A stretch of 64,000 bases of DNA from Marivita sp051859345 (GTDB lineage Bacteria > Pseudomonadota > Alphaproteobacteria > Rhodobacterales > Rhodobacteraceae). Shown in pieces: positions 22,286 to 31,543 of the stretch. A program made the translations under genes and the position numbers. Each line of letters opens with the position of its first letter. Position 1 is the first letter of the stretch. The stretch lies in NCBI RefSeq assembly GCF_051859345.1, contig NZ_JBHYFV010000017.1, forward strand, positions 1 through 64,000, in the 5' to 3' direction. The notes under the pieces are model-generated. The model did no database searches and was not told the origin of the DNA. It worked only from the letters and a program-made list of their open reading frames with translations.

Positions 22286-25240
22286 ATGGCCGGACATGCG
22301 CGGGTTGCGGCCATTCTTGGCCCGACCAACACAGGCAAGACCCATTACGCGATTGATCGGATGCTGGGCTACCGCACTGGCATGATCGGTCTGCCGCTTC
22401 GCCTTTTGGCGCGCGAGGTCTACGACAAGATCGTCAATGTGCGCGGGCCGTCGGTGGTGGCTCTGGTCACCGGCGAGGAACGGATCGTGCCGCCGCGGGC
22501 GCAGTACTGGGTCTGCACGGTCGAGGCGATGCCCGAAGGCATGGGTTGCGATTTTGTCGGCATCGACGAGATTCAGCTGTGCGCCGATCCCGAGCGCGGG
22601 CATGTGTTCACCGACCGTCTGCTGCGGATGCGTGGGTTGCACGAAACGCTGTTCATGGGGTCCGACACGATGCGCGGACCGATTTCCGAACTGGTCGAGG
22701 GATGTGAATTTGTCCGTCGCGAACGGATGAGCCAGTTGAGCTATACCGGATCGAAAAAGATCAGCCGGTTGCAGCCGCGCACCGCGATTGTCGGGTTCTC
22801 GGTCGAAAACGTCTATGCAATTGCGGAGTTGTTGCGGCGCCAGAAGGGGGGCGCGGCTGTGGTGATGGGCGCGCTGAGCCCGCGCACGCGCAACGCGCAG
22901 GTCGATCTCTATCAGAACGGAGAGGTCGATTATCTTGTCGCGACGGACGCCATCGGGATGGGTCTGAACCTTGACATCAACCACGTCGCGTTTTCATCGC
23001 TGACCAAGTTTGATGGTCGTCGCATGCGCCAACTCATGCCCAACGAATTGGCGCAGATCGCCGGACGGGCCGGGCGCGGCATGTCGAATGGGACATTCGG
23101 GGTCACGGGCGAGGCCGGTCCGATTGCCGAAGAGGTGGCCGAAGCGATCACCAATCACCGCTTCACGCCGCTGAAAAAGCTCAACTGGCGCAGCGCCGAT
23201 CTGCGTTTCGGCACCATTGACACGTTGATTGCTTCGCTTGAGACCGCACCGAATGATGACCGCCTGGTCAAGGCACGCGAGGCGGACGACTTGCAGGCGC
23301 TCAAGGCACTGAGCGCCATCGCAGACGTGCAGGCGCGCGCGTCCGATCCGAAATCGGTTCAGCTTTTGTGGGACGTGTGTCGGATTCCGGATTTTCGCGG
23401 TATAAGTCATGCGGAACATGCGGGGCTTTTGGAAGTTATCTATGGACACCTTCATCAACGCGGAGCCATTCCGGATGATTTTCTGGCAAGACAGGTCAAT
23501 CGGATCGACAGGACAGATGGCGACATTGACACGTTGTCGAAACGATTGGCGTATATCCGCACATGGACTTATGTCGCGCAGCGCAAAGCATGGGTGCGTG
23601 ACGAAAGCCATTGGCGCGAGCAGACGCGCGCTGTAGAAGACCGACTGTCGGATGCGCTGCACGAGCGCCTGACCCAAAGATTTGTTGACCGGCGCACATC
23701 CGTGCTGTTGCGGCGGTTGAAACAGAAGGAGGCCCTTTTGGCCGAAGTGAATGACAAGGGTGAAGTCACCGTCGAAGGCGAATTCGTCGGCAGGCTTGAA
23801 GGGTTCCGGTTCCGCCAGGACAAGGATGCAACCGGGCAGGAAGCCAAGACGCTGAAGACCGCGTCGTTGCAGGCGCTTGCGCCGCATTTCCATCTGCGGG
23901 CGGATCGGTTCTACAACGCCCCCGATACAGAGATGGATTTCACCGAGCAGGGTGGTCTCATGTGGGGCGATCAGGCGGTGGGCAAGCTGACAGCGGGTGA
24001 TGATCCGCTGAAGCCGCGGGTGGTGACCTTTGTCGACGAAGAGGCTGGGGCCGATGTGTCTGCGAAGGTGCAGCGCCGGTTGCAACATTTTATCGACCGC
24101 AAGATTTCCGCGCTGTTCGAGCCTCTGGTCAATCTGCAAAAGGATGAAACGCTGAATGGTCTGGCGCGCGGTTTCGCGTTCCGCATGGTCGAGGCGATGG
24201 GCATTCTGCCGCGCGCCGATATTGCGGATGACGTCAAGGCGCTGGATCAGGATGCGCGCGGGATGCTGCGCAAACACGGCATCCGCTTTGGTCAGTTCAC
24301 GATCTTCATGCCGCTCTTGCTCAAACCGGCACCAACCCGGATGCGGCTGGTGCTGTGGAGTCTTGCGAAGAACCTGGATGTCTTTCCCGAAGCACCACCT
24401 CCGGGCCTTGTGACGGTGCCGAACACGCAAGGGACACCTGCCGAACACCACACCGTGTCCGGTTATCGCGCCGCGGGTGACCGGGCGATCCGCATCGACA
24501 TGCTGGAACGTCTGGCCGATCTGCTGCGCGGGCAGGACAGCCGGGGAGGGTTCGAGGCGAATCCCGACATGCTGTCGATCACCGGTCTGACCCTGGAACA
24601 GTTTGCCGACCTGATGTCAGGCTTGGGTTACAAGGCCGAAAAGAGCGAGCGTGAGAAAGTGCGCGCGGTCGATGCGGTTGTGCCAGACGCCGATGCAGCC
24701 ACGGCCAGCGAACAGGATGCAGCCACCGATGGCGCTGTTCCGGTTGAAGACACTCCGGTGATGGATGCCGGGCAGGAGGGTGTTGCAGGGACCGATGCGG
24801 CTCCGGCAGAGGCACCCGAGGCCGCCGATATTCCGGACGTTGCCGCCGAGATGCCCGCCGATGGTGTGGCCCCGGTTGCGGACACACCGACGGATACGCC
24901 CAAAGAGGTGCCGGTTCCGGTCAATTCGGAAACCGAGATCGATCCGGGTGCTGCCCCGGACGCCGCGTTGGCAGGTCCGGAAACCGAGGTGTTTTATGTC
25001 TTCACATGGCGTGGCAACCGGCCTGACCGTCAGCCCCGCCGGGATGGCGGCAAGGGACGTCGGGACGGGGCCAAGTCACCCGGCGAACGGCCGCGCGGCA
25101 AAGGCAAACCCAAAGGCAAAGGCCAACCGCGCGAGGCTGCGGGCAAGTCTTTCCAGGCACGGCCACCCAAGAAGGAAAAGCCGATCGACCCGGACAATCC
25201 GTTTGCAGCCGCCCTCATGGGGCTGAAGAACAAGGACTGA
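22286..25240 (+). CDS. SUV3-like DExH RNA helicase with disordered basic tail
   Basis: A 984-residue helicase of the SUV3 (mitochondrial degradosome) group. Walker A is LGPTNTGKTH (residues 11-20), the DExH-type box is GIDEIQ (92-97), and motifs V/VI are DYLVATDAIGMGLNLDINHVAF and QIAGRAGRG. Such helicases unwind structured RNA for 3' exonucleases in mitochondria. After ~residue 780 the sequence becomes an acidic Ala/Pro-rich linker and ends in a Gly/Lys/Arg-rich tail (RRDGGKGRRDGAKS, KGKPKGKGQPRE), likely disordered and RNA-binding. The S4-domain gene starts one base after the stop, suggesting a joint role in RNA metabolism. Confidence 0.88.
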   Translation: MAGHARVAAILGPTNTGKTHYAIDRMLGYRTGMIGLPLRLLAREVYDKIVNVRGPSVVALVTGEERIVPPRAQYWVCTVEAMPEGMGCDFVGIDEIQLCADPERGHVFTDRLLRMRGLHETLFMGSDTMRGPISELVEGCEFVRRERMSQLSYTGSKKISRLQPRTAIVGFSVENVYAIAELLRRQKGGAAVVMGALSPRTRNAQVDLYQNGEVDYLVATDAIGMGLNLDINHVAFSSLTKFDGRRMRQLMPNELAQIAGRAGRGMSNGTFGVTGEAGPIAEEVAEAITNHRFTPLKKLNWRSADLRFGTIDTLIASLETAPNDDRLVKAREADDLQALKALSAIADVQARASDPKSVQLLWDVCRIPDFRGISHAEHAGLLEVIYGHLHQRGAIPDDFLARQVNRIDRTDGDIDTLSKRLAYIRTWTYVAQRKAWVRDESHWREQTRAVEDRLSDALHERLTQRFVDRRTSVLLRRLKQKEALLAEVNDKGEVTVEGEFVGRLEGFRFRQDKDATGQEAKTLKTASLQALAPHFHLRADRFYNAPDTEMDFTEQGGLMWGDQAVGKLTAGDDPLKPRVVTFVDEEAGADVSAKVQRRLQHFIDRKISALFEPLVNLQKDETLNGLARGFAFRMVEAMGILPRADIADDVKALDQDARGMLRKHGIRFGQFTIFMPLLLKPAPTRMRLVLWSLAKNLDVFPEAPPPGLVTVPNTQGTPAEHHTVSGYRAAGDRAIRIDMLERLADLLRGQDSRGGFEANPDMLSITGLTLEQFADLMSGLGYKAEKSEREKVRAVDAVVPDADAATASEQDAATDGAVPVEDTPVMDAGQEGVAGTDAAPAEAPEAADIPDVAAEMPADGVAPVADTPTDTPKEVPVPVNSETEIDPGAAPDAALAGPETEVFYVFTWRGNRPDRQPRRDGGKGRRDGAKSPGERPRGKGKPKGKGQPREAAGKSFQARPPKKEKPIDPDNPFAAALMGLKNKD

Positions 25241-25241
25241 C

Positions 25242-25622
25242 TTGACCGAACCGGCCCAGAAGCTTCGGATCGACAAATGGCTTTGGCATGCGCGTTTCTT
25301 CAAGACGCGCAGCCTTGCCGCCAAGGTCGTGTCCGGCGGAAAGCTGCGGGTGAATGGTCAGCCGATCGCGAAACCGGCCTACGCCGTTTCGATCGAGGAT
25401 GTTCTGACCTTTCCGCAATCGGATCACGTTCGGGTGATCAAGGTTCTTGCGATGGGCGAGCGCCGTGGCCCGGCCCCGGAAGCGCAATTGCTTTACAGCG
25501 ATCTTGATCCCCCCAAGCCGCGTGAAGCGGCGGCGCAAGTGCCTCGATTCGAAGGCAAAGGCCGCCCGACAAAGAAAGATCGTCGCGCTTTGCAACAAAC
25601 CCGTTCTGACCTTCTTGAATGA
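25242..25622 (+). CDS. S4 RNA-binding domain protein (Hsp15/HslR-like)
   Basis: A 126-residue protein with an N-terminal S4 domain: KLRIDKWLWHARFFKTRSLAAKVVSGGKLRVNGQPIAKPAYAVSIEDVLTF, matching Hsp15 (HslR), which rescues stalled 50S subunits carrying peptidyl-tRNA in E. coli. The C-terminal part (GKGRPTKKDRRALQQTRSDLL) is basic, as in Hsp15. The start is TTG 25242, two bases after the helicase TGA, with AAGGA in the helicase 3' end acting as ribosome-binding site. It is likely co-translated with the SUV3-like helicase. Confidence 0.87.
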   Translation: MTEPAQKLRIDKWLWHARFFKTRSLAAKVVSGGKLRVNGQPIAKPAYAVSIEDVLTFPQSDHVRVIKVLAMGERRGPAPEAQLLYSDLDPPKPREAAAQVPRFEGKGRPTKKDRRALQQTRSDLLE

Positions 25623-25671
25623 TATTTCCCATTGGCTTAGCTAGCTACGGACTGATCGATGGACGAACTTC

Positions 25672-26010
25672 ATGACCTATATTGTCAACGACGCCTGCAT
25701 TGCCTGCAAATACACCGATTGTGTGGAAGTCTGCCCTGTGGACTGCTTCTACGAGGGTGAAAACATGCTGGTCATTCACCCGGATGAATGCATTGACTGT
25801 GGTGTGTGTGAACCGGAATGCCCGGCAGACGCGATCCGCCCGGACACCGAACCGGACACGGACAAATGGGTCGAGTTCAATCGCAAGTACTCTGAAATGT
25901 GGCCTGTGATCATCACCAAGAAAGACCCGCTGCCGGACGCCGATGAACGGGATGGCGAAGAAGGCAAGCTTGAGAAGTACTTTTCCGAAGCGCCGGGTGA
26001 AGGCGGCTGA
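25672..26010 (+). CDS. fdxA: FdxA-type 7Fe ferredoxin
   Basis: A 112-residue ferredoxin of the FdxA type, carrying a [3Fe-4S] and a [4Fe-4S] cluster. The first cysteine set is CIACKYTDCVEVCPVDCF (residues 9-25) and the second CIDCGVCEPECPAD (around 40-50). The C-terminal extension (WVEFNRKYSEMWPVIITKKDPLPDADE) is characteristic of this subgroup. It is a soluble low-potential electron carrier whose partner is unknown. It lies between the S4 gene and carD in the same direction, but a hairpin downstream suggests it ends its own transcript. Confidence 0.93.
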   Translation: MTYIVNDACIACKYTDCVEVCPVDCFYEGENMLVIHPDECIDCGVCEPECPADAIRPDTEPDTDKWVEFNRKYSEMWPVIITKKDPLPDADERDGEEGKLEKYFSEAPGEGG

Positions 26011-26086
26011 TGATTCGCGCCATTGGCGAGGAAAATCACGGAACTGAAACGTAAGCATCTGAATTTAAATGGTTTATCACCTCTTG

Positions 26087-26114
26087 ACGGTCCACTACCG
26101 CGAGGCCGTTTTTT
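26087..26114 (+). terminator. Probable intrinsic terminator after fdxA
   Basis: ACGGTCC and GGCCGT arms (one bulge) with a 10-base loop are followed by a T6 run. It stands 77 bases downstream of the fdxA stop and before the carD promoter region. The remainder of the 273-base gap up to carD shows a TATACAT -10-like element near 26119 but no convincing -35 partner. Confidence 0.6.
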
Positions 26115-26283
26115 GTGGTATACATATCGGGTAAATGAGACCTGTGGGACACGCGCCCTTCGGCGCATGGGGTTTAAGCTGAGATAGCTTGTTCTGATAC
26201 TCTGAATGATAGCGACCGGAAGCGCTGCCTCCGTTCGTTATTTTTGTCTGTGCCGCATGGGTGTACGCCAAGGAAGGTTCTGA

Positions 26284-26802
26284 ATGACCAAATCGAAAAA
26301 ATCCGAATTCCGCCCGAACGACTATGTTGTTTATCCAGCGCATGGCGTTGGCCAGATCGTGTCGATCGAAGAGCAGGAGATTGCCGGTATCACGCTTGAA
26401 TTGTTTGTCATCTCTTTCGAGAAGGACAAGATGACCTTGCGGGTGCCGACACATAAAGCCACGGAAATCGGAATGCGGTCGCTGAGTTCACCAGACGTTG
26501 TGAGCCAGGCGATGAAGACACTCAAAGGCAAGGCCAAGGTCAAGCGGGCGATGTGGTCGCGTCGTGCGCAGGAATACGAACAGAAGATCAACTCTGGTGA
26601 TCTGATCGCCATTGCCGAAGTGGTCCGTGACCTTCACCGCGCCGATGATCAGCGCGAACAGAGCTATTCCGAGCGTCAACTGTATGAAGCAGCGCTTGAG
26701 CGTCTGACCCGCGAAGTGGCCGCCACATCGGGTGGGGATGAACTTGTCGCTGCGAAACAGGTGGGTGACGTTCTGACGTCGCGCGCGCCTGCGGCTGCCT
26801 GA
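26284..26802 (+). CDS. CarD-family RNA-polymerase-binding regulator
   Basis: A 172-residue CarD/CdnL-family protein. The N-terminal RNA-polymerase-interacting Tudor-like domain is seen as FRPNDYVVYPAHGVGQIVSIEEQEIAGITLELFVISFEKDKMTLRVPTHKA, followed by the helical DNA-contacting domain (KRAMWSRRAQEYEQKINSGDLIAIAEVVRDLHR...QSYSERQLYEAALERL). CarD proteins stabilise open complexes at many promoters, particularly rRNA and housekeeping ones; alphaproteobacteria generally have a single essential copy. It is a single-gene unit closed by a strong terminator. Confidence 0.95.
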   Translation: MTKSKKSEFRPNDYVVYPAHGVGQIVSIEEQEIAGITLELFVISFEKDKMTLRVPTHKATEIGMRSLSSPDVVSQAMKTLKGKAKVKRAMWSRRAQEYEQKINSGDLIAIAEVVRDLHRADDQREQSYSERQLYEAALERLTREVAATSGGDELVAAKQVGDVLTSRAPAAA

Positions 26803-26831
26803 TAGATTAGCACAGACGCATCTGACAGACG

Positions 26832-26866
26832 AAAAAAGCGGTCCCAAACGGGGCCGCTTTTTTTAT
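26832..26866. terminator. Strong bidirectional terminator after carD
   Basis: A ~14-bp stem (AAAAAAGCGGTCCC pairing with GGGGCCGCTTTTTT through one G-U/A-G site) with an AAAC loop gives a T7 run on the plus strand and a T6 run on the minus strand. It serves carD and the convergent antiporter gene, overlapping the antiporter stop codon. Confidence 0.85.
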
Positions 26867-28743
26867 GCCGCGTCAGAATTGTTGTTTTCGAGCGCGGTCA
26901 GAAGAGACGCTTCGAGTTCTTTTTCCAGTTCTTTCGCGCGGGCAATATACGCATCGTTCTGCGCGGATGGGATGTTCGGATCCCACAGATCAGCCAGTTC
27001 GCGGACCGTGTAGCGGTCATGGTGATAGAACAGCTTTTCCGCTTCGTTGGCTTCGAATTCGGTCAGGCCGATGTTCTCGAGCACATAGCGACCCGCCCGC
27101 AAAGAGCTGTCGAACAGTTCGCGCACGATGTCGTTCGCGCCCGCTTGGTACAGGCGGTAGGTGTGGGTTCGGTCGCGTGACCGGGCGACGATGTGCAAGT
27201 CGGGCCGTAGGCGACGCGCATAGGTGACCAGCCGTTCCGCCGCAATCGGATCATCCAGCGCCACCATGAGCACCCGCGCCGTGTCGATTCCGGCAGCATG
27301 CAGAAGATCGGGGCGCAGGGGATCGCCGAAGAAGCCCTGATACCCAAACCGGCGCATCAACTGGATGGTTTGCAGGTTGTTGTCGATCACAACGGTCTTT
27401 GCGCCGACAGATTGCACCAGACGGTTCACGATCTGACCAAAACGCCCAATCCCGGCGATGATCACCGTGCCCTGTTCGTCGATCTGGTCGTGTTCCGGAA
27501 GGTTTGATCCGTCCTTCATCCGCTTGGACAGCACTTCGTACAGGATAAAGGCCAGCGGCGTGATCAGCATGGACAATGCGACAATCAGGAGAAGCCGGTC
27601 GGCCAGAAACACAGGCAGGATGGATTGCTGGATCGAGAAAGAAATGAGCACAAACCCGAATTCACCAGCCTGCGCGAGGCCCAGTGTGAAAAGCCATTGA
27701 TCGCGGCCCCGCAGTTTGAAGGCGCGTCCAAGACCATACAGGATCACCCACTTGAGCAGCATGATGCCGAGGGCCAGTCCAAGGAGCGTGATCGGTTCCG
27801 AGAAGAGCAGGTCAAAGTCGATCCCGGCCCCGACGGTGATGAAGAACAACCCGAGCAGCAAGCCTTTGAACGGTTCGATATCGGATTCAAGTTCGTGCCG
27901 GAATTCGCTGTTGGCCAGAACCACTCCGGCAAGGAACGTGCCAAGGGCGGGGGACAGGCCCACCGCCGTCATCAGAAAGGCAATGCCGATCACGATCAGC
28001 AGGGCAAGCGCGGTATACATCTCGCGCAGATGTGCGGCGTGGATGAACCGAAAAAGCGGGCGCGCCCCGTAGACACCGCCCACGATGATCAGGGCCACGG
28101 CACCCAACGTGACAAGCGTAACACCCCAACCGGGCAGACCTTCGACCAGCGACATGGTGTGGCCGTGGCCGCCGTTCCCTTGTTCCAGAACGCTACGGGT
28201 GATCGACCCATCCGTGCTGAGAGACGGAATGGAGGGCACTGCCAACAGCGGAAGGATGATCAGCATGGGGATCACCGCAATGTCCTGTGTCAGCAGAACA
28301 GAGAAGGTCGACCGCCCGCCGCTGGTTTGCATCAAGCCCTTTTCGCTGAGTGTTTGCAGAACAATCGCGGTAGATGACAGTGCAAAGATCATCCCGATGG
28401 CCAGCGCGGTTTGCCAGACAAACCCCAGATAGATCGCGCCGGTCATGACAGCCAGCATGGTGATCAGCACCTGCAACCCCCCGAGACCAATCAAGCGGTG
28501 GCGCATGTCCCAAAGGGCGCGGGGCTCAAGCTCGAGTCCGATCAGGAAAAGCATCATGACCACGCCGAATTCGGCAAAGTGCTGCAAATCGGTGGTGTCG
28601 GCGACCAACCCAAGACCCGGCCCGATCGCGACACCTGCCAGAAGATATCCCAGTACCGATCCAAGCCCCAAACGCGCGGCGATGGGAACGGCAATCACCG
28701 CAGCCAGCAAAAAGACCGACGCCAGGAAAAGAAACTCACCCAT
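26863..28743 (-). CDS. CPA2-family cation:proton antiporter with RCK domain (Kef-like)
   Basis: A 626-residue membrane protein: about 12-13 transmembrane helices of the CPA2 sodium/potassium-proton exchanger fold (start MGEFLFLASVFLLAAVIAVPIAARLGLGSVLGYLLAGVAIGPG; GLSPALGTFLAGVVLANSEFRHELESDI is the family signature), then a cytosolic TrkA-N/RCK domain with the nucleotide-binding GIGRFGQIVNRLVQSVGAKTVVIDNN. This is the KefB/KefC architecture for glutathione-adduct-gated potassium efflux, but no KefF/KefG accessory gene is nearby, so ion and gating are uncertain. It is a single gene with an inverted repeat upstream. Confidence 0.9.
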   Translation of the reverse strand: MGEFLFLASVFLLAAVIAVPIAARLGLGSVLGYLLAGVAIGPGLGLVADTTDLQHFAEFGVVMMLFLIGLELEPRALWDMRHRLIGLGGLQVLITMLAVMTGAIYLGFVWQTALAIGMIFALSSTAIVLQTLSEKGLMQTSGGRSTFSVLLTQDIAVIPMLIILPLLAVPSIPSLSTDGSITRSVLEQGNGGHGHTMSLVEGLPGWGVTLVTLGAVALIIVGGVYGARPLFRFIHAAHLREMYTALALLIVIGIAFLMTAVGLSPALGTFLAGVVLANSEFRHELESDIEPFKGLLLGLFFITVGAGIDFDLLFSEPITLLGLALGIMLLKWVILYGLGRAFKLRGRDQWLFTLGLAQAGEFGFVLISFSIQQSILPVFLADRLLLIVALSMLITPLAFILYEVLSKRMKDGSNLPEHDQIDEQGTVIIAGIGRFGQIVNRLVQSVGAKTVVIDNNLQTIQLMRRFGYQGFFGDPLRPDLLHAAGIDTARVLMVALDDPIAAERLVTYARRLRPDLHIVARSRDRTHTYRLYQAGANDIVRELFDSSLRAGRYVLENIGLTEFEANEAEKLFYHHDRYTVRELADLWDPNIPSAQNDAYIARAKELEKELEASLLTALENNNSDAA

Positions 28744-28817
28744 AATATCTTACGCCCTTTGAACAATTTCAGAATGGCGGCTTTGGCGTGGAATGAAAAC
28801 CAATTGGTACGGACAAC

Positions 28818-28832
28818 GCCAAATTATTTGGC
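28818..28832. promoter_or_regulatory. 15-bp inverted repeat upstream of the CPA2 antiporter gene
   Basis: GCCAAAT-T-ATTTGGC, perfect arms of seven bases, ~75 bases before the antiporter start on the minus strand and ~45 bases after the stop of the 836-residue gene. It could be an operator or part of a weak terminator. No T run supports the latter. Confidence 0.4.
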
Positions 28833-28876
28833 ACCGATCAGAAACGTGCTGAAACCGCTGGCAGATGGATCTTCGG

Positions 28877-31387
28877 TCAGCCGTCGGGCATGTCCAAGAC
28901 AACGTTTCGCCCGTTCTTGGAGTAGCGCAACTCGCTGTCCCCGATGGCCGCCACACGCCCACCATCCAGACGATCCCCAACCTGGACCTTCTGATAGCGA
29001 CCGTTTGACAGCCGCACCAGGGCGCGGCGGCTGGAGGGTTTGCCATAGACGCCGATCAGGTTGATCTGGCGCAGGTTGATTGCATTGGCCACGGTAGCCT
29101 GACGCGCGACGTTTGCGGTTGATGGAATGCGCGGTTGAACCGTGCGGGGGGCGACAGCGGCGACCTGTGTCACGTCCGGCTGTTGCGCTTGTTCGACCTC
29201 ACGCGCGCGTTCGACAATCTGAGAGAAATTGCGCGGTCGCGTCACGGGCGCTGCGGATTGCGCCACGGCAAATTCCGTCGCGTCGGGTTGCGCCTGTTCT
29301 TCCTGTGCCTTGAGCGTCTCAGGACGGGCGGCAGGGCGCAGCGCAGCCAGTTCGGCCAATGTCCGCCCCCCCAACTGCGCGCGTTCGTTGCCTTCGATCA
29401 GGCCACCGGGACGCAGGCGCGGGCGGAAGGCCTGCAGGGCCGAGGCGACTTCCGTGGTCTCGGGTGCAACTGTGGTGGGGTCGGGTGCAATGGCTGGCGG
29501 TGTCGGTCGCGCCGGTGGGACGACCGGAGGCAGGCCCGTGAAAATGCGGACGCCATCGGGGTTCAAGGTGCCTTCGGGCGTGGCAATCACCAATCCGCGA
29601 TCATCCAGCGTAAAGCGCGTTCCCGGCGCTGCCGGGTTCGGTTGGGACAGATAGGTCCGGTCGTTGCGCAGCGCGTCTTCATCGGGCAGGGCGACCGCAT
29701 CGAACTGCTGCACGCTGCCATCAATTGAGGCGACATAGAGGTCATCAAGCGTCGTTTGCGTCGGCGTGTTGGGGACTTCGGGCGACCGTTGCCAGATACC
29801 CGTGGCTGCATAACGCGCATCCGCCTCTTCCGGGGTCAAGGCAGCGGGGGGCGGCAAGACAACCGATAGTCCGCCATCGGAGTCCGTGGGCCGTTCAATC
29901 ACGTCGAGCGCGGCAATCTGAAGGTCTCCGTCGTCTTCGGATGGCGACGTGACCGATCCATCAAGCGGCAGGAATTCTACATCTGGCATCCGTGCAATGG
30001 ACGGCGTGTCGTTCTCGCCATCGAAGAAGCGCGAAAACCCTTCATCCAGGAACACGCTCGCCCAGGCGGCGACCGCCAACAGGAAGACCAGCAGCGCGCT
30101 GGTCAACATCAGTCCAAGAAAGCGCGGTTTGCCGCCGATCTGTGGCTCTGTCCGCGCGCCGAAAACCGTCATGCGCGCGCGTTCATCCTGTACGGGGGGC
30201 GCGATGGCGTCCGGATCGGTCGCGCGACCGGCCCGCATCGCTGCAATCCGCGCAACGGCGGCGCGTGCAGGTTCCGGGTCGTGTCTTGGCTTGGTGGTCG
30301 TGGTGTCCGGTTCTGCATCTGTCACCTGAGAGGTGACCGGCGGGACAGGTTTGGCAGCGACGGGGGTTTCGGTCGAAGCCTTGGTCTTGCGGCGGCTGAA
30401 AAAGCCAAAGCCTTTGCGTTCGGCTGTGTCCTCGACCTGGTCAAACTGCAGGCCTGGTGCGGTGATTTCGGTATCGCGCGTCGACTTGCGCGCGCCACCC
30501 AGTTTGAACCGCGCGGACGGCGCTGTGTCGGATGCCGGACTGTCGATCTTGGGGGGAACAGGAGGTTCTGTCGGCGTGTGACCGGTCCGTGATGCGCGGA
30601 TTGACGCAAAGGCCGGGGCAGCAGGGACATCCGCCGTATCCACCCTCAGCGTTGGCTTTGGCGTGTCGGTCGGCACTGGCGATGGGGCTGGGTCTGCCGC
30701 ACCGGGTGCCAGTGCCTCAATCGTGTCGTCCTGATCTTCGGCATTCTCCGGGGGTGGCGGTGCGACGTCCTGTGCCGTGTCGTCCGCTGCCTCTGGTTCG
30801 GCCTGAAAGTTGGAAAGGTTCGGTTCTTCGGGTTCGGTGGGCCTTGCGACGGATTCCGCCGGGACGATCACAATTGCATGGGCATCTTTTTGCGGCGCGC
30901 TGCCTGTCCAGCTGGCTGCCGGACCAAAGAAGACTTCGGAGTCAAACTGTCCATCCGGTGCCATGGCCACAAAGGAGACCGGATCGAAATGATGGCTCTT
31001 CGCAAACGCCTCGGCCTCGTTCAGCGTTTCATTGGCCACGGCGGCGACATGTACCTTGCCGTCATGACGCGACCAGTCGAAACTCAGGTCATCGACGGGG
31101 TAGGGCGTGGCCCCATCAAGCGCGGCGCGAATGTCATCCTGAAGCGCGCCGCCCGCCTGGTCCGTGTCCGGGAATGCCAGGTATTTGATCTGCTCGTTCG
31201 GAATGACCAATTTCACCTGTCCGCCAGTGGAGGACAGGGCATCCGCTTCGGTTCGCAGGTCCGCCAGAGCGCCGCGCAGGTCAGCGGCGTCAAGGGCCAC
31301 ATCCCCCACTGGCGCCCAGCCGTCAGGGACACGGCGCAGCAACGAGATACCGTCAAAGGAGAGAGTCAGGGCAAAGTCTGGCTTCAT
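28877..31387 (-). CDS. Large bitopic protein with GspL/PilM-like N-terminus and PilP/GspC-like C-terminus
   Basis: An 836-residue protein of unknown function. The N-terminal ~150 residues (FALTLSFDGISLLRR, KLVIPNEQIKYLAFPD, VAAVANETLNEAEAFAKSH) resemble the cytosolic actin-like domain of GspL/PilM proteins. A long low-complexity Pro/Ala/Glu region follows. One transmembrane helix (FLGLMLTSALLVFLLAVAAWASVFL, around residues 424-446) separates it from a long, presumably periplasmic, Pro-rich stretch. The last ~65 residues (LIGVYGKPSSRRALVRLSNGRYQKVQVGDRLDGGRVAAIGDSELRYSKNGR) match the PilP/GspC HR-domain pattern. It is encoded alone, with no secretin or pilus ATPase near. Assignments are by eye. 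Confidence 0.6.
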   Translation of the reverse strand: MKPDFALTLSFDGISLLRRVPDGWAPVGDVALDAADLRGALADLRTEADALSSTGGQVKLVIPNEQIKYLAFPDTDQAGGALQDDIRAALDGATPYPVDDLSFDWSRHDGKVHVAAVANETLNEAEAFAKSHHFDPVSFVAMAPDGQFDSEVFFGPAASWTGSAPQKDAHAIVIVPAESVARPTEPEEPNLSNFQAEPEAADDTAQDVAPPPPENAEDQDDTIEALAPGAADPAPSPVPTDTPKPTLRVDTADVPAAPAFASIRASRTGHTPTEPPVPPKIDSPASDTAPSARFKLGGARKSTRDTEITAPGLQFDQVEDTAERKGFGFFSRRKTKASTETPVAAKPVPPVTSQVTDAEPDTTTTKPRHDPEPARAAVARIAAMRAGRATDPDAIAPPVQDERARMTVFGARTEPQIGGKPRFLGLMLTSALLVFLLAVAAWASVFLDEGFSRFFDGENDTPSIARMPDVEFLPLDGSVTSPSEDDGDLQIAALDVIERPTDSDGGLSVVLPPPAALTPEEADARYAATGIWQRSPEVPNTPTQTTLDDLYVASIDGSVQQFDAVALPDEDALRNDRTYLSQPNPAAPGTRFTLDDRGLVIATPEGTLNPDGVRIFTGLPPVVPPARPTPPAIAPDPTTVAPETTEVASALQAFRPRLRPGGLIEGNERAQLGGRTLAELAALRPAARPETLKAQEEQAQPDATEFAVAQSAAPVTRPRNFSQIVERAREVEQAQQPDVTQVAAVAPRTVQPRIPSTANVARQATVANAINLRQINLIGVYGKPSSRRALVRLSNGRYQKVQVGDRLDGGRVAAIGDSELRYSKNGRNVVLDMPDG

Positions 31388-31543
31388 GGAGATATTTTAG
31401 CAGTCCTTTTCGCAGGATGGGAGTCACTTACACGTCTTTTAGACGCGACAAAGCGATCTTTCGCGCGGGGAAATTTAGGCGCTTGTCACCAACGCCCGGT
31501 GCCGCGATTGTCGGCGTGTTCATAGCGAGAGATAGAGGTCACC

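Noticed and set aside
22994..24451. 485-codon minus-strand frame inside the helicase
   Set aside because: Shadow of the SUV3-like helicase; composition is that of a reversed reading frame.
26119..26127. TATACAT as the -10 of a carD promoter
   Set aside because: No -35 element at a suitable distance was found, so it is mentioned only as a weak possibility.
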